This document shows, one piece after another, positions 26,140-32,771 of a stretch of DNA of 64,000 nucleotides. Position 1 is the first letter of the stretch; the number at the start of each line of letters is the position of its first letter. A program made the position numbers and the translations under genes. The notes below the pieces were generated by a model. The model was given only the letters and a program-made list of their open reading frames with translations, was not told the origin of the DNA and searched no databases. Origin of the DNA: Parcubacteria group bacterium (lineage in GTDB: Bacteria; Patescibacteriota; Minisyncoccia; Moranbacterales; JAKLHP01); the NCBI GenBank assembly GCA_041657845.1, contig JBBABD010000002.1, positions 5,523-69,522 of the forward strand, given 5' to 3'.

Positions 26140-27666
26140 ATGATGTATAATTATATTATGCAGAAATTAGTTAATCATTTGAATAAGTTAGAAGTGTGGT
26201 TTTTTTATGGATTTCTAATTACGTTTACGCTTTCAGTTAGGAAGGTTTTGTTTTTTTATTCAATCAGGGGTCAATTCAATGAATATACGGGAGTTTATTT
26301 GTATTTGTCTGATATTTTTCTTTTGTTGGTGCTATTGAGCAGGGGGCTTGATATACTACACAATAAAATAATAAATAAGTCAAGCACTATTATTGGTTAT
26401 AAGGCTTATTTAAAGCAAAAAATTGTTATAATTCCGCTGATACTGATAATTCTTTCCTTCGCTAGCGTTTTCTGGTCAATCAACTGGCAAGTGGCTTTTT
26501 TCAGATCATTAAAACTACTTGAATTTTACTTACTTTATTTGTGGGTTATTTTTAGAATGTTCCACGTGGAAAGTGAAAATAACGAAAGATGTTCCACGTG
26601 GAACATCTTCAGTAACTCTGCCAGTATTATTATATTCACAGGAGTAATTCAGTCTATTGTTGGAATCTGGCAATTTGTTATTCAAAAATCGATCGGATTA
26701 ACTTGGCTTAAGGAAAGCATCCTTTCTCCAGATATTTCAGGAGTAGCCAAGGTTGTGTTTGGTGGAGAAAAATACATTAGAGCTTACGGTTTATTTCCTC
26801 ATCCCAATATTCTAGGTGGGTTTCTAGTTTTATCAATAACCCTAACTCTTGCTTTTTTAAAGCCATTTAATTTATTAAAAAATCTTAAAAATAGCAAAAA
26901 TGAAGAGAATATGATTAATCCCAGTCAAAATGTTCCACGTGGAACATTTAATGGGACAAACCTAGAACTTCAGAAAAATAATATATGTTCCACGTGGAAC
27001 ATTTGGCTAGATTATTTTATTTTGGGCATTCAATTGCTAGCTTTATTTTTAACTTTTTCAAAATCTGCTTGGATTGGAGTAACTATTGCTTTGGCGTATG
27101 TTTTGATCAGAAATGTTCCACGTGGAACATTGCGCAGGATAAGCGAGAAAAATTTTAAATATTTTGCTTTAATTGGGGGAATAATTATTTTGCTAATTTT
27201 CTTGGTTAAGCCAGATTGGCATTCAATAGCGGGAAAAAGTATCGATGATAGAATATTTTATTTAAATGTTTCACGTGGAACATTTTTTGAAAATCCTGTT
27301 TTTGGAGTTGGATCTGGACAGTTTGTTTTAAATTTAGAAACTATTGAAAATATCCAGGAGTGGCAATTCCAGCCGGTTCATAATGTATTTTTGCTTATCT
27401 TAAATGAATTGGGAATTATTGGTCTTTGTTTATTCGTTTGGTTTGTTCGGAAAATGATCAGAAATGTTCCACGTGGAACATTTTTAACAAATAATTATCT
27501 TAGCGCTATATTTTTTGGATTTTTATTTATAATGCTTTTTGATCATTATTTTTGGGATATTCAGCAAGGACAGATAATGCTTTGGTTCGTTTTGGGCTTA
27601 CTATCTGGGGGCAAGATGTGGACAAGTAAAAAATTTAATACTTATCCACAAGATAAAGCCAAATAA
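26140..27666 (+). CDS. O-antigen ligase/polymerase-like membrane protein carrying parS-like sites
   Basis: 508 aa. About ten membrane helices and a central Wzy/WaaL-type region (YGLFPHPNILGGFL, LFLTFSKSAWIGV, VGSGQFVLN, PVHNVFLLILNELG). This is the order of the O-antigen ligase domain, with the large loop holding the conserved His (QPVHNVFL). Seven copies of the 16-bp palindrome TGTTCCACGTGGAACA or close variants are embedded in all three reading frames (giving NVPRGT, CSTWN and MFHVE peptides), mostly in loops. The gene stands alone. ATG 26140, 26143 or 26158 could be the start. Confidence 0.85.
   Translation: MMYNYIMQKLVNHLNKLEVWFFYGFLITFTLSVRKVLFFYSIRGQFNEYTGVYLYLSDIFLLLVLLSRGLDILHNKIINKSSTIIGYKAYLKQKIVIIPLILIILSFASVFWSINWQVAFFRSLKLLEFYLLYLWVIFRMFHVESENNERCSTWNIFSNSASIIIFTGVIQSIVGIWQFVIQKSIGLTWLKESILSPDISGVAKVVFGGEKYIRAYGLFPHPNILGGFLVLSITLTLAFLKPFNLLKNLKNSKNEENMINPSQNVPRGTFNGTNLELQKNNICSTWNIWLDYFILGIQLLALFLTFSKSAWIGVTIALAYVLIRNVPRGTLRRISEKNFKYFALIGGIIILLIFLVKPDWHSIAGKSIDDRIFYLNVSRGTFFENPVFGVGSGQFVLNLETIENIQEWQFQPVHNVFLLILNELGIIGLCLFVWFVRKMIRNVPRGTFLTNNYLSAIFFGFLFIMLFDHYFWDIQQGQIMLWFVLGLLSGGKMWTSKKFNTYPQDKAK
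26558..27480. promoter_or_regulatory. parS: cluster of seven parS-like centromere sites
   Basis: Sites at 26558-26573 (TGTTCCACGTGGAAAG), 26590-26605, 26931-26946, 26986-27001, 27114-27129, 27465-27480 (all TGTTCCACGTGGAACA) and 27267-27282 (TGTTTCACGTGGAACA). The site at 26590 extends to a 24-bp perfect palindrome. The sequence matches the ParB-binding parS consensus TGTTNCACGTGNAACA. The cluster lies about 21 kb from dnaA. No parB is in the window. Confidence 0.85.
27642..27650 (+). other. isolated DnaA-box match
   Basis: TTATCCACA near the end of the parS-carrying gene, with an inverted near-match TGTGGACAA ~25 bp before it. Confidence 0.4.
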
Positions 27667-27718
27667 CTTGACAAATGATATAATTTATTGTTTGGTATGA
27701 AATTAAAAAAATTTCCTA

Positions 27719-27747
27719 TTGACAACTACTAAAAATAGGCATATAAT
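27719..27747 (+). promoter_or_regulatory. promoter of small gene 27789
   Basis: TTGACA (27719-27724), 17-bp spacer, TATAAT (27742-27747). Confidence 0.75.
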
Positions 27748-27788
27748 TTAGAGTTAAAAAAATAATTTAATAAGTTATCTCTAAATAT

Positions 27789-27962
27789 ATGTCTAAGCGG
27801 GAATTGCTTGAAAAGCTGAAATATTTTATTGCATTTCAGGCTAATCAGTTTTCGAGCGGAAATTGGAGAGATGCCGATTTGGCTGAAAATGAAATCAAAA
27901 AACTAGAAGAGAAGATATTAAACTTTGGGATTAAATCAAACCGTTGGATAGAAATAAGATAG
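27789..27962 (+). CDS. small conserved hypothetical protein (57 aa)
   Basis: 57 aa: MSKRELLEKLKYFIAF, then SGNWRDADLAENEIKKLEE. Helical and charged. It has its own perfect -35/-10 promoter and a strong terminator 12 bp after the stop, which support a real gene despite a weak SD. No family recognised. Confidence 0.65.
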   Translation: MSKRELLEKLKYFIAFQANQFSSGNWRDADLAENEIKKLEEKILNFGIKSNRWIEIR

Positions 27963-27973
27963 TTTTTTAACAG

Positions 27974-28010
27974 AACAAACGCTTTCATAGGAATAGCGTT
28001 TGTTTTTTTA
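27974..28010 (+). terminator. terminator after small gene
   Basis: Perfect ten-base stem AACAAACGCT / AGCGTTTGTT (27974-27983 with 27995-28004), then TTTTT. Confidence 0.92.
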
Positions 28011-28015
28011 TTTAT

Positions 28016-28044
28016 TTGACAAAATATTTTTATATGTTAATAAT
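28016..28044 (+). promoter_or_regulatory. promoter of rplS
   Basis: TTGACA (28016-28021), 17-bp spacer, AATAAT (28039-28044). A hairpin ATGGG-CTTAAAA-CCCAT follows in the ~140-nt leader. Confidence 0.6.
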
Positions 28045-28189
28045 AGTATGGGCTTAAAACCCATATTTAAACTCAAAAAATATTGACTAAATGAGCTTTT
28101 ATCTGTATGCTAAAAAAGCTTTTTAATTTATAGTTTAACCTGCCTATAAGCATTGTTTTGTTGTTTGTGGTTTTGCAGGGCATTTTTTT

Positions 28190-28627
28190 ATGAAAAAGAA
28201 AATTACAGAATTCAACTCGACTCAAAGAGAGAGAAAAATTCCAGATCTTCGAAGCGGAGATATTGTGAAAATAACTAGGAAAATAAAAGAAGGCGAGAAA
28301 GAAACTTCCCAAGTTTTTGAAGGGATAATTATTGCTATCAAAGGCAAACAAAGTTCTTCGCCAACAATGACAGTGAGAAAAGTTTCCCATGGAGTAGGCA
28401 CTGAGCTTATTCTTCCTATCTTTTCTCCTGGCATCAGTAAAATAGTTTTAGTAAAAAGAGCCAAAGTAAGACGAGCTAAACTTTATTATATCCGAGAAAA
28501 ATCTACCAAATCCCTGAAACTCAAGTACAAAAATCTTTCAGAATTTGCTAAAATAGATGAGGAGCCAAAGAAAGAAGATCCTAAAGAAGAGGTAGTGAAA
28601 GAAGTAGAAGAAATTGAAAGTAAATAA
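28190..28627 (+). CDS. rplS: 50S ribosomal protein L19
   Basis: 145 aa. L19 core: DIVKITRKIKEGEKETSQVFEGIIIAIKG, TVRKVSHGVGTELILPIFSP, KRAKVRRAKLYYIRE. The C-terminus has an extra ~35-residue acidic tail (EEPKKEDPKEEVVKEVEE), beyond the usual ~115 aa. L19 sits at the 30S-50S interface. It has its own promoter and leader and is followed by a five-tRNA cluster. Confidence 0.95.
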   Translation: MKKKITEFNSTQRERKIPDLRSGDIVKITRKIKEGEKETSQVFEGIIIAIKGKQSSSPTMTVRKVSHGVGTELILPIFSPGISKIVLVKRAKVRRAKLYYIREKSTKSLKLKYKNLSEFAKIDEEPKKEDPKEEVVKEVEEIESK

Positions 28628-28668
28628 TCTTATTGCATATAAAACGTCTGCCACTTAGCAGACGGGAA

Positions 28669-28752
28669 GCGGACGTGGCGGAACTGGTATACGCGCTACC
28701 TTGAGGTGGTAGTGGGAGCAATCCCGTGGAGGTTCAAGTCCTCTCGTTCGCA
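28669..28752 (+). tRNA. tRNA-Leu(GAG)
   Basis: Class II. Acceptor GCGGACG/CGTTCGC (one G-U), anticodon loop TTGAGGT (GAG), variable arm GGGAGCAATCCC, T-loop TTCAAGT. Confidence 0.92.
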
Positions 28753-28758
28753 CTTTTT

Positions 28759-28832
28759 GGACGATTGGCTCAGTTGGTTAGAGCGTCTCGTTTACACCGA
28801 GAAGGTCGTAGGTTCGAATCCTACATCGTCCA
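28759..28832 (+). tRNA. tRNA-Val(TAC)
   Basis: Acceptor GGACGAT/ATCGTCC, anticodon loop TTTACAC (TAC), T-loop TTCGAAT. Confidence 0.92.
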
Positions 28833-28855
28833 CTTTGATGATATAATAATAGAGT

Positions 28856-28927
28856 GCCGGACTAGCTCAGTGGTAGAGCGAAGGACTGAAAATCCTTGCG
28901 TCCCCAGTTCAATTCTGGGGTCCGGCA
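28856..28927 (+). tRNA. tRNA-Phe(GAA)
   Basis: Acceptor GCCGGAC/GTCCGGC, anticodon stem AAGGA/TCCTT with loop CTGAAAA (GAA), T-loop TTCAATT, discriminator A. Confidence 0.93.
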
Positions 28928-28937
28928 CAATTTCAAT

Positions 28938-29009
28938 GGGACCATAGCTCAGCGGTAGAGCAGGCGGCTCATAACCGCTTGGTCGTAGGTTCGAATCCTA
29001 CTGGTCCCA
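28938..29009 (+). tRNA. tRNA-Met(CAT) or lysidine-modified tRNA-Ile(CAT)
   Basis: Acceptor GGGACCA/TGGTCCC, anticodon loop CTCATAA (CAT). The anticodon stem GGCGG/CCGCT and following TGGTCG resemble tRNA-Ile2 of other bacteria, so it may be the TilS substrate. It is not an initiator, because position 1-72 is paired. Confidence 0.85.
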
Positions 29010-29102
29010 CAAATTAAATCAAAAGTTGAAAAATCAAAGTTAAAAATTATCTAATTTTATTTTGTTTGAAAACTGAAAATTAGTAATTGAAAATTCTGAT
29101 TT

Positions 29103-29174
29103 GCGGGTATCGTATAATGGCTTTTACACGTCCTTGCCAAGGACGAAATGGGGGTTCGATTCCCCCTACCCGCT
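29103..29174 (+). tRNA. tRNA-Gly(GCC)
   Basis: Acceptor GCGGGTA/TACCCGC, anticodon loop TTGCCAA (GCC), T-loop TTCGATT. Its acceptor is identical to tRNA-Gly(TCC) at 5109. Confidence 0.93.
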
Positions 29175-29231
29175 CAATTTTTAAAAAAGCAGCTTTATCA
29201 AGCTGTTTTTTGCTATTAAACATTGCTAACA

Positions 29232-29260
29232 TTGACAATAATAAAATATTAAGCTATAAA
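29232..29260 (+). promoter_or_regulatory. module B promoter
   Basis: TTGACA (29232-29237), 17-bp spacer, TATAAA (29255-29260). The leader then forms TTCTGC-TGAACT-GCAGAA and CTCG-GGCTTACT-CGAG hairpins before the SD. Confidence 0.75.
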
Positions 29261-29325
29261 TAATATTCTGCTGAACTGCAGAAGCTCGGGCTTACTCGAG
29301 TAAATCTCTTGAATTGGAGGTTGAT

Positions 29326-29721
29326 ATGAAAAAAGGTAAGAAAGATCCAGTTTTAACAGAAATTTTCTGCAAAAAAACCGAGACACTTCGCTTGGGAATC
29401 GAACTGGCTTCAGGACAAAGAGTAAAGTTCAATAGACTCGATCTCAATACCGGCAAAGGGCAAGTTTTTGTCGGAGATGAGGTTAAGGATGTAGCTTTTC
29501 ACTTTTGCGATGACCATTATTACCCCGCCATTCACTTGTATATGAATAATAACTGTTTGACGATTCTCTATGATAATTCGCCAATAGTGCATTTCATCAA
29601 TGAGAAAAACCCGGTTCGTAAGCATGGACAGCCACAGATAACTTCAGGAACATCTCTGAACGATCAATGGCTGCAAGACAATATATCCTTCACAAGAAAA
29701 AGGCCTCACACAAAAGAGTAA
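29326..29721 (+). CDS. module B protein, hypothetical
   Basis: 131 aa from ATG 29326, which lies 5 bp after SD GGAGG; the TTG at 29314 is inside the SD. Mostly beta with a basic C-terminus. Contains VKFNRLDLNTGKGQVFVGDEV and a His/Tyr-rich strand (FHFCDDHYYPAIHLYM). No family recognised. A single-cistron unit with leader hairpins and terminator like the other modules, but with no regulator of its own. Confidence 0.75.
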   Translation: MKKGKKDPVLTEIFCKKTETLRLGIELASGQRVKFNRLDLNTGKGQVFVGDEVKDVAFHFCDDHYYPAIHLYMNNNCLTILYDNSPIVHFINEKNPVRKHGQPQITSGTSLNDQWLQDNISFTRKRPHTKE

Positions 29722-29733
29722 GGCATAACACCA

Positions 29734-29772
29734 GGGCAGAGTCAGAGTTTTGACTCTTGCCCTTTATTTTTT
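29734..29772 (+). terminator. module B terminator
   Basis: GGGCAGAGTCA-GAGTTT-TGACTCTTGCCC (one bulge) then TTTATTTTTT. Same stem style as H1 but the loop is GAGTTT, not GAATCT. Confidence 0.88.
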
Positions 29773-29830
29773 AATTTCAGTTCAAACTGCACATATTGAA
29801 GAGCTCCGACAAAAACGAAAATTATTTTTA

Positions 29831-30568
29831 TCATTCCTTTGCGCTGGTTTCCCACATTGTTTCAAAAATGCTTTTCAAACTGGAATATATAATTGGACTT
29901 ACAATAATTAAAGCGAACTTTTCTTTAAATGAAATGATACTAACCGTATTGTTTCCATAGATGGCAATCTCGATTTGAATGTTGAAAAGATTTTGAGGAA
30001 TAAATCTGGTTTGCCGTAATGATTTTTCATTTGTCTTTGCCATTTCTCTCATTTCTTCATTTTCCGGCAAAATCGCTCGTACCGGAATCTTATTTTTGAT
30101 TCTTTCCGGAACACAGTAGTCTGAAAAAAATTTTTCATCAAAATCATTTGAATACGCTTCTGAATACATCATGCAAATTTCTTGGCCCGGATATCTCAGA
30201 TTATCCTTGATTGCCTCCTTAATACCTTCTTCACCGTCAAAATAACGGACTTCCGGTTTTTTATCGATGAGATTAGTAAAAGCCAAAAGCTCAGGAACCA
30301 ATTGGGAAATTCGCTGTTTTCTTTCCTCCATAATTCTTTCCAAATTTCTGGGATCTTCAGCGTAATACTCAGTTCTTCCGCTCACCTTAATTGCGCTCAT
30401 AATCCCTCTCTGCATCAGATTTTCCAAGGAAAGATAGATAGTAGTGCGTTTTATGCCTGATTTGCGGGCAATCCGACTGACCGAAGTCTGACCCAATTCC
30501 AAGGCCGCCAAGTATATTTTGGCTTCAGTTTCATTGAGTCCGGCGTCTTGGAGTTGATTATATTCCAT
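29831..30568 (-). CDS. TrmB-type transcriptional regulator 2 (module C)
   Basis: 245 aa. wHTH LQDAGLNETEAKIYLAALELGQTSVSRIA with recognition helix KRTTIYLSLENLMQRGIM, then ERKQRISQLVPELLAF and the ligand-sensing domain (EVRYFDGEEGIKEAIKDNLRYPGQEICMMY...). It shares the FxGxEGhxEah and LRQTRFhPxx signatures with regulators 1 and 3. It faces module C. A 7-bp inverted repeat TTGTCAT/ATGACAA lies between its -10 and start. Confidence 0.92.
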   Translation of the reverse strand: MEYNQLQDAGLNETEAKIYLAALELGQTSVSRIARKSGIKRTTIYLSLENLMQRGIMSAIKVSGRTEYYAEDPRNLERIMEERKQRISQLVPELLAFTNLIDKKPEVRYFDGEEGIKEAIKDNLRYPGQEICMMYSEAYSNDFDEKFFSDYCVPERIKNKIPVRAILPENEEMREMAKTNEKSLRQTRFIPQNLFNIQIEIAIYGNNTVSIISFKEKFALIIVSPIIYSSLKSIFETMWETSAKE

Positions 30569-30581
30569 ATATTTCGCCTAT

Positions 30582-30600
30582 TTGTCATCGTAAATGACAA
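30582..30600. promoter_or_regulatory. operator of regulator 2
   Basis: TTGTCAT-CGTAA-ATGACAA, perfect 7-bp arms. On the minus strand TTGACT-17-TAAAAT lies just upstream, so a bound repressor would block the regulator's own start. Confidence 0.65.
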
Positions 30601-30706
30601 CACTTTTATTTTAGCATATATCCTCAAAATAGTCAATCTTTAAGCCAAAAATAGGCATATTGAAAATAGCCACAAGTTCAAAATATTGACACTATTGGCA
30701 TTACTA

Positions 30707-30766
30707 ATGACAAAATAGTGATTTTGTGATATACTTGTTTGTTAAGCTGAATAGACAAAAAAGGAG
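30707..30766 (+). promoter_or_regulatory. module C promoter and leader hairpin
   Basis: ATGACA (30707-30712), 17-bp spacer, TATACT (30730-30735). The transcript starts with a perfect ten-base stem TTTGTTAAGC / GCTTAACAAA. Confidence 0.7.
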
Positions 30767-30866
30767 GCTTAACAAAAGTACCTTAAAAACAATCCCAATA
30801 AGACCTCAAAGCCCATAATCCCGCAGTTGCGGTAAGAGCAAAAAGGCAGGGAAAAAGGAGATAAAG

Positions 30867-31232
30867 ATGAGCAGACCAAGATTGGAAGTGGCGCGACCAA
30901 GAACGGAAGCTGAGTTAGTCGAATGTTTAGACAAAGCTCAATGGTATGTAGAACCCATCAAACGAAACGGGTGGGATCCATCTTCGGCCGCTTACGAGAT
31001 TATTGATTACTGCGAGCAAGCAGAGTTAATACTGATCAAGCCCGAAGAAGCTTTTGATACTGAGAAATATGAATTAAGAATGATCAGTATTCTGAAATCT
31101 GCAATTCATAATACTCGGGTTAGAAGAAACACGGCGATTGACAGCGGAGATACATATCTAACGAGACTTGCCGACAAAGCATCCGTTGTTCTACATGAAT
31201 ATGTTCATCGCGCTCGACTCGATATAGCTTAG
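30867..31232 (+). CDS. module C gene 1, hypothetical helical protein
   Basis: 121 aa, soluble and helical. Contains TEAELVECLDKAQWYVEPIKRNGW and a C-terminal VVLHEYVHRARLD. The H-E-Y-V-H motif is like a zinc-binding H-E-x-x-H, but the rest shows no metalloprotease pattern. SD AAAAGGAGAT after GGCAGGG, as in module D. It ends 7 bp before H1. Function unknown. Confidence 0.75.
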   Translation: MSRPRLEVARPRTEAELVECLDKAQWYVEPIKRNGWDPSSAAYEIIDYCEQAELILIKPEEAFDTEKYELRMISILKSAIHNTRVRRNTAIDSGDTYLTRLADKASVVLHEYVHRARLDIA

Positions 31233-31239
31233 TTTTCAT

Positions 31240-31307
31240 GGCAAGAAAGTTGAATCTAACTTTCTTGCCTCCCATTCAAAGATTATTTTAAGTAATCTCT
31301 GAATGGG
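31240..31307 (+). ncRNA. H1-H2 intercistronic element C1
   Basis: H1: GGCAAGAAAGTT-GAATCT-AACTTTCTTGCC (31240-31269). H2: CCCATTC...GAATGGG outer (31271/31307) with AGATTA/TAATCT inner stem. GGGAAAAATCCCATAAGTTCTTTAAA follows in pieces shared with C2. Confidence 0.87.
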
Positions 31308-31335
31308 AAAAATCCCATAAGTTCTTTAAACTTAG

Positions 31336-31347
31336 AGCCGGCGGGCT
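31336..31347 (+). promoter_or_regulatory. SD-proximal mini-hairpin, module C gene 2
   Basis: AGCC-GGCG-GGCT, then TAAAACGCAAAGGAGG and the ATG. Recurs with compensating stem changes at 32156 and 52206. Confidence 0.65.
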
Positions 31348-31368
31348 TAAAACGCAAAGGAGGATGAA

Positions 31369-32034
31369 ATGTTTTTTTTCAGAAAAAGCTACGAAAAAAG
31401 AATTAAGGAGCTTGAAACATACGCATTCAACCTTCAAGCTGCAATTCAGGACAAACAAGCTACAGTATCCGGTCTTGAATCAGCAATCGACCAACTTACT
31501 ACTGAGAAAGCGGAATTGAATAGAAGGGCAAATGTTGAATGGGGTCAAAGAGCTCATTGGGAAGGGATTGCACGAGAGCAAAAGGAAAAAATTGATAAAT
31601 TGACGAATGCTCCGCAAAAATCAGACACACCAACGATCTTGATCATTGATGACAGGGAAGAGGAACGAGAAAAGGCGTGTTCAGAAGTAAAACGAAGGGG
31701 ATGGAAACCCATTGCATGCGATCCATTTCATAACTATGAATGGATTAAACTGATTGAACAGGCTGACGGAATTATGACGGACATGTTCTGGGAGCATAGC
31801 AATCATGGCCAAAAGCCTATGGGACTGCTTGTCGTCATCCACGCTTTGTTTCGCAGCAAACCAATTGTCGTTTGCACCGATGCAGGAAAACATGCAAATG
31901 GACATCATAGTAAAGAAATTAGCTTCATCCATGATGGATACGTCAGAGAAATTCATTACAAACAAGGGCCATTCGGATGGAATGAAGTGAAAAATTGGTC
32001 AGAAGCTGCTCAAATTTTGGAAGAGCACCTTTAG
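31369..32034 (+). CDS. coiled-coil receiver-like protein, module C gene 2
   Basis: 221 aa. Residues ~1-80 form a coiled coil (KRIKELETYAFNLQAAIQDK... TEKAELNRRANVEW). From ~90 a receiver-like domain follows: TILIIDDREEEREKACSEVKRRGW, then GIMTDMFWEH with the candidate phospho-Asp, GLLVVIHALFRSKPIVVCTDAGKHANGHH. It shares the TD-x-x-F, AL-helix and GKH motifs with the module A protein, and has no output domain. No kinase is nearby, so it may respond to something other than phosphorylation. Confidence 0.85.
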   Translation: MFFFRKSYEKRIKELETYAFNLQAAIQDKQATVSGLESAIDQLTTEKAELNRRANVEWGQRAHWEGIAREQKEKIDKLTNAPQKSDTPTILIIDDREEEREKACSEVKRRGWKPIACDPFHNYEWIKLIEQADGIMTDMFWEHSNHGQKPMGLLVVIHALFRSKPIVVCTDAGKHANGHHSKEISFIHDGYVREIHYKQGPFGWNEVKNWSEAAQILEEHL

Positions 32035-32055
32035 AAAAGGGCTGGGGAATCATTA

Positions 32056-32126
32056 GGCAAGGAAGTTGAATCTAACTTTCTTGCCTCTCATTCAAAGATT
32101 ATTTTCAAAAATAGTTTCTGAATGGG
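32056..32126 (+). ncRNA. H1-H2 intercistronic element C2
   Basis: H1: GGCAAGGAAGTT-GAATCT-AACTTTCTTGCC (32056-32085, one G-U). H2: CTCATTCA / TGAATGGG (32087-32094 with 32119-32126). The 3' flank is nearly identical to C1. Confidence 0.85.
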
Positions 32127-32155
32127 AAAAATCCCATAAGTTCTTTAAATTCAGT

Positions 32156-32165
32156 GCTGGCGAGC
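32156..32165 (+). promoter_or_regulatory. SD-proximal mini-hairpin, module C gene 3
   Basis: GCT-GGCG-AGC followed by CAAAACGCAAAGGAG and the ATG at 32187. Same tetraloop as 31336, with a compensating base pair. Confidence 0.6.
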
Positions 32166-32186
32166 CAAAACGCAAAGGAGATAAAT

Positions 32187-32603
32187 ATGTTCGCATTTTA
32201 TGAAGCAAGTGGTACTAAGCCAAGAATGGCAAAAATCTTCGTTTACGTAGGCAGTATCGGATCGGAGCATGAAATAAACATAAAGGAGGAAGCAACAAAA
32301 AAAGGTTACGAAATTCTGCCACACTGGGGTAAGTCTGAAATTGCTATAACAGATCATCCGTCTATTATACAATCAATATTTGTTTGGGAGGATCTTTCTG
32401 AGGAAAATGTGAGAAGTCAAGTGTATGTACCTATTCTCAAAAATGCCCCTCAAGAGAAAAATAGGGAATTGAGAAATATGGTCTACTTTGAAGCGAGAGT
32501 CCCTCGGAATGGCTATTATGCTGAAATTAGAATTCCTAGCAGCCGACTCCATATGATAGAATGCGATGACATCGATGATTTTCTAAAAAAAATAGACCTG
32601 TAA
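32187..32603 (+). CDS. module C gene 3, hypothetical
   Basis: 138 aa from ATG 32187, 7 bp after SD AAAGGAG; the longer frame from 32154 runs back through the leader. Mixed alpha/beta: AKIFVYVGSIGSEHEINIKEEA, GYEILPHWGKSEIAI, VYFEARVPRNGYYAEIRI. No motif recognised. Followed by the module terminator. Confidence 0.75.
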   Translation: MFAFYEASGTKPRMAKIFVYVGSIGSEHEINIKEEATKKGYEILPHWGKSEIAITDHPSIIQSIFVWEDLSEENVRSQVYVPILKNAPQEKNRELRNMVYFEARVPRNGYYAEIRIPSSRLHMIECDDIDDFLKKIDL

Positions 32604-32625
32604 ACGAAAGGAACTGGTTTATTAG

Positions 32626-32656
32626 GGCAAGATGAATCTATCTTGCCTCTTTTTTT
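32626..32656 (+). terminator. module C final terminator with GAATCT loop
   Basis: GGCAAGAT-GAATCT-ATCTTGCC (32626-32647), then TCTTTTTTTG. The stem differs from C1/C2 but still pairs perfectly. Confidence 0.92.
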
Positions 32657-32686
32657 GTCCAAAAATAAGCTTGTTCCGCTGTCCTT

Positions 32687-32760
32687 GTTTACAATGAGTT
32701 TACAATTGTTTTGATGGCAGTTTACAACTAGTTGACAACTGAAAGAAAATCCGCTATAAT
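32687..32760 (+). promoter_or_regulatory. promoter with 11-bp-phased GTTTACAA operators
   Basis: TTGACA (32732-32737), 17-bp spacer, TATAAT (32755-32760). Four direct repeats, GTTTACAA at 32687, 32698 and 32720 and GTTGACAA at 32731, are spaced 11, 22 and 11 bp, on one face of the helix. The last covers the -35. Confidence 0.75.
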
Positions 32761-32771
32761 TAACTTGCAAT

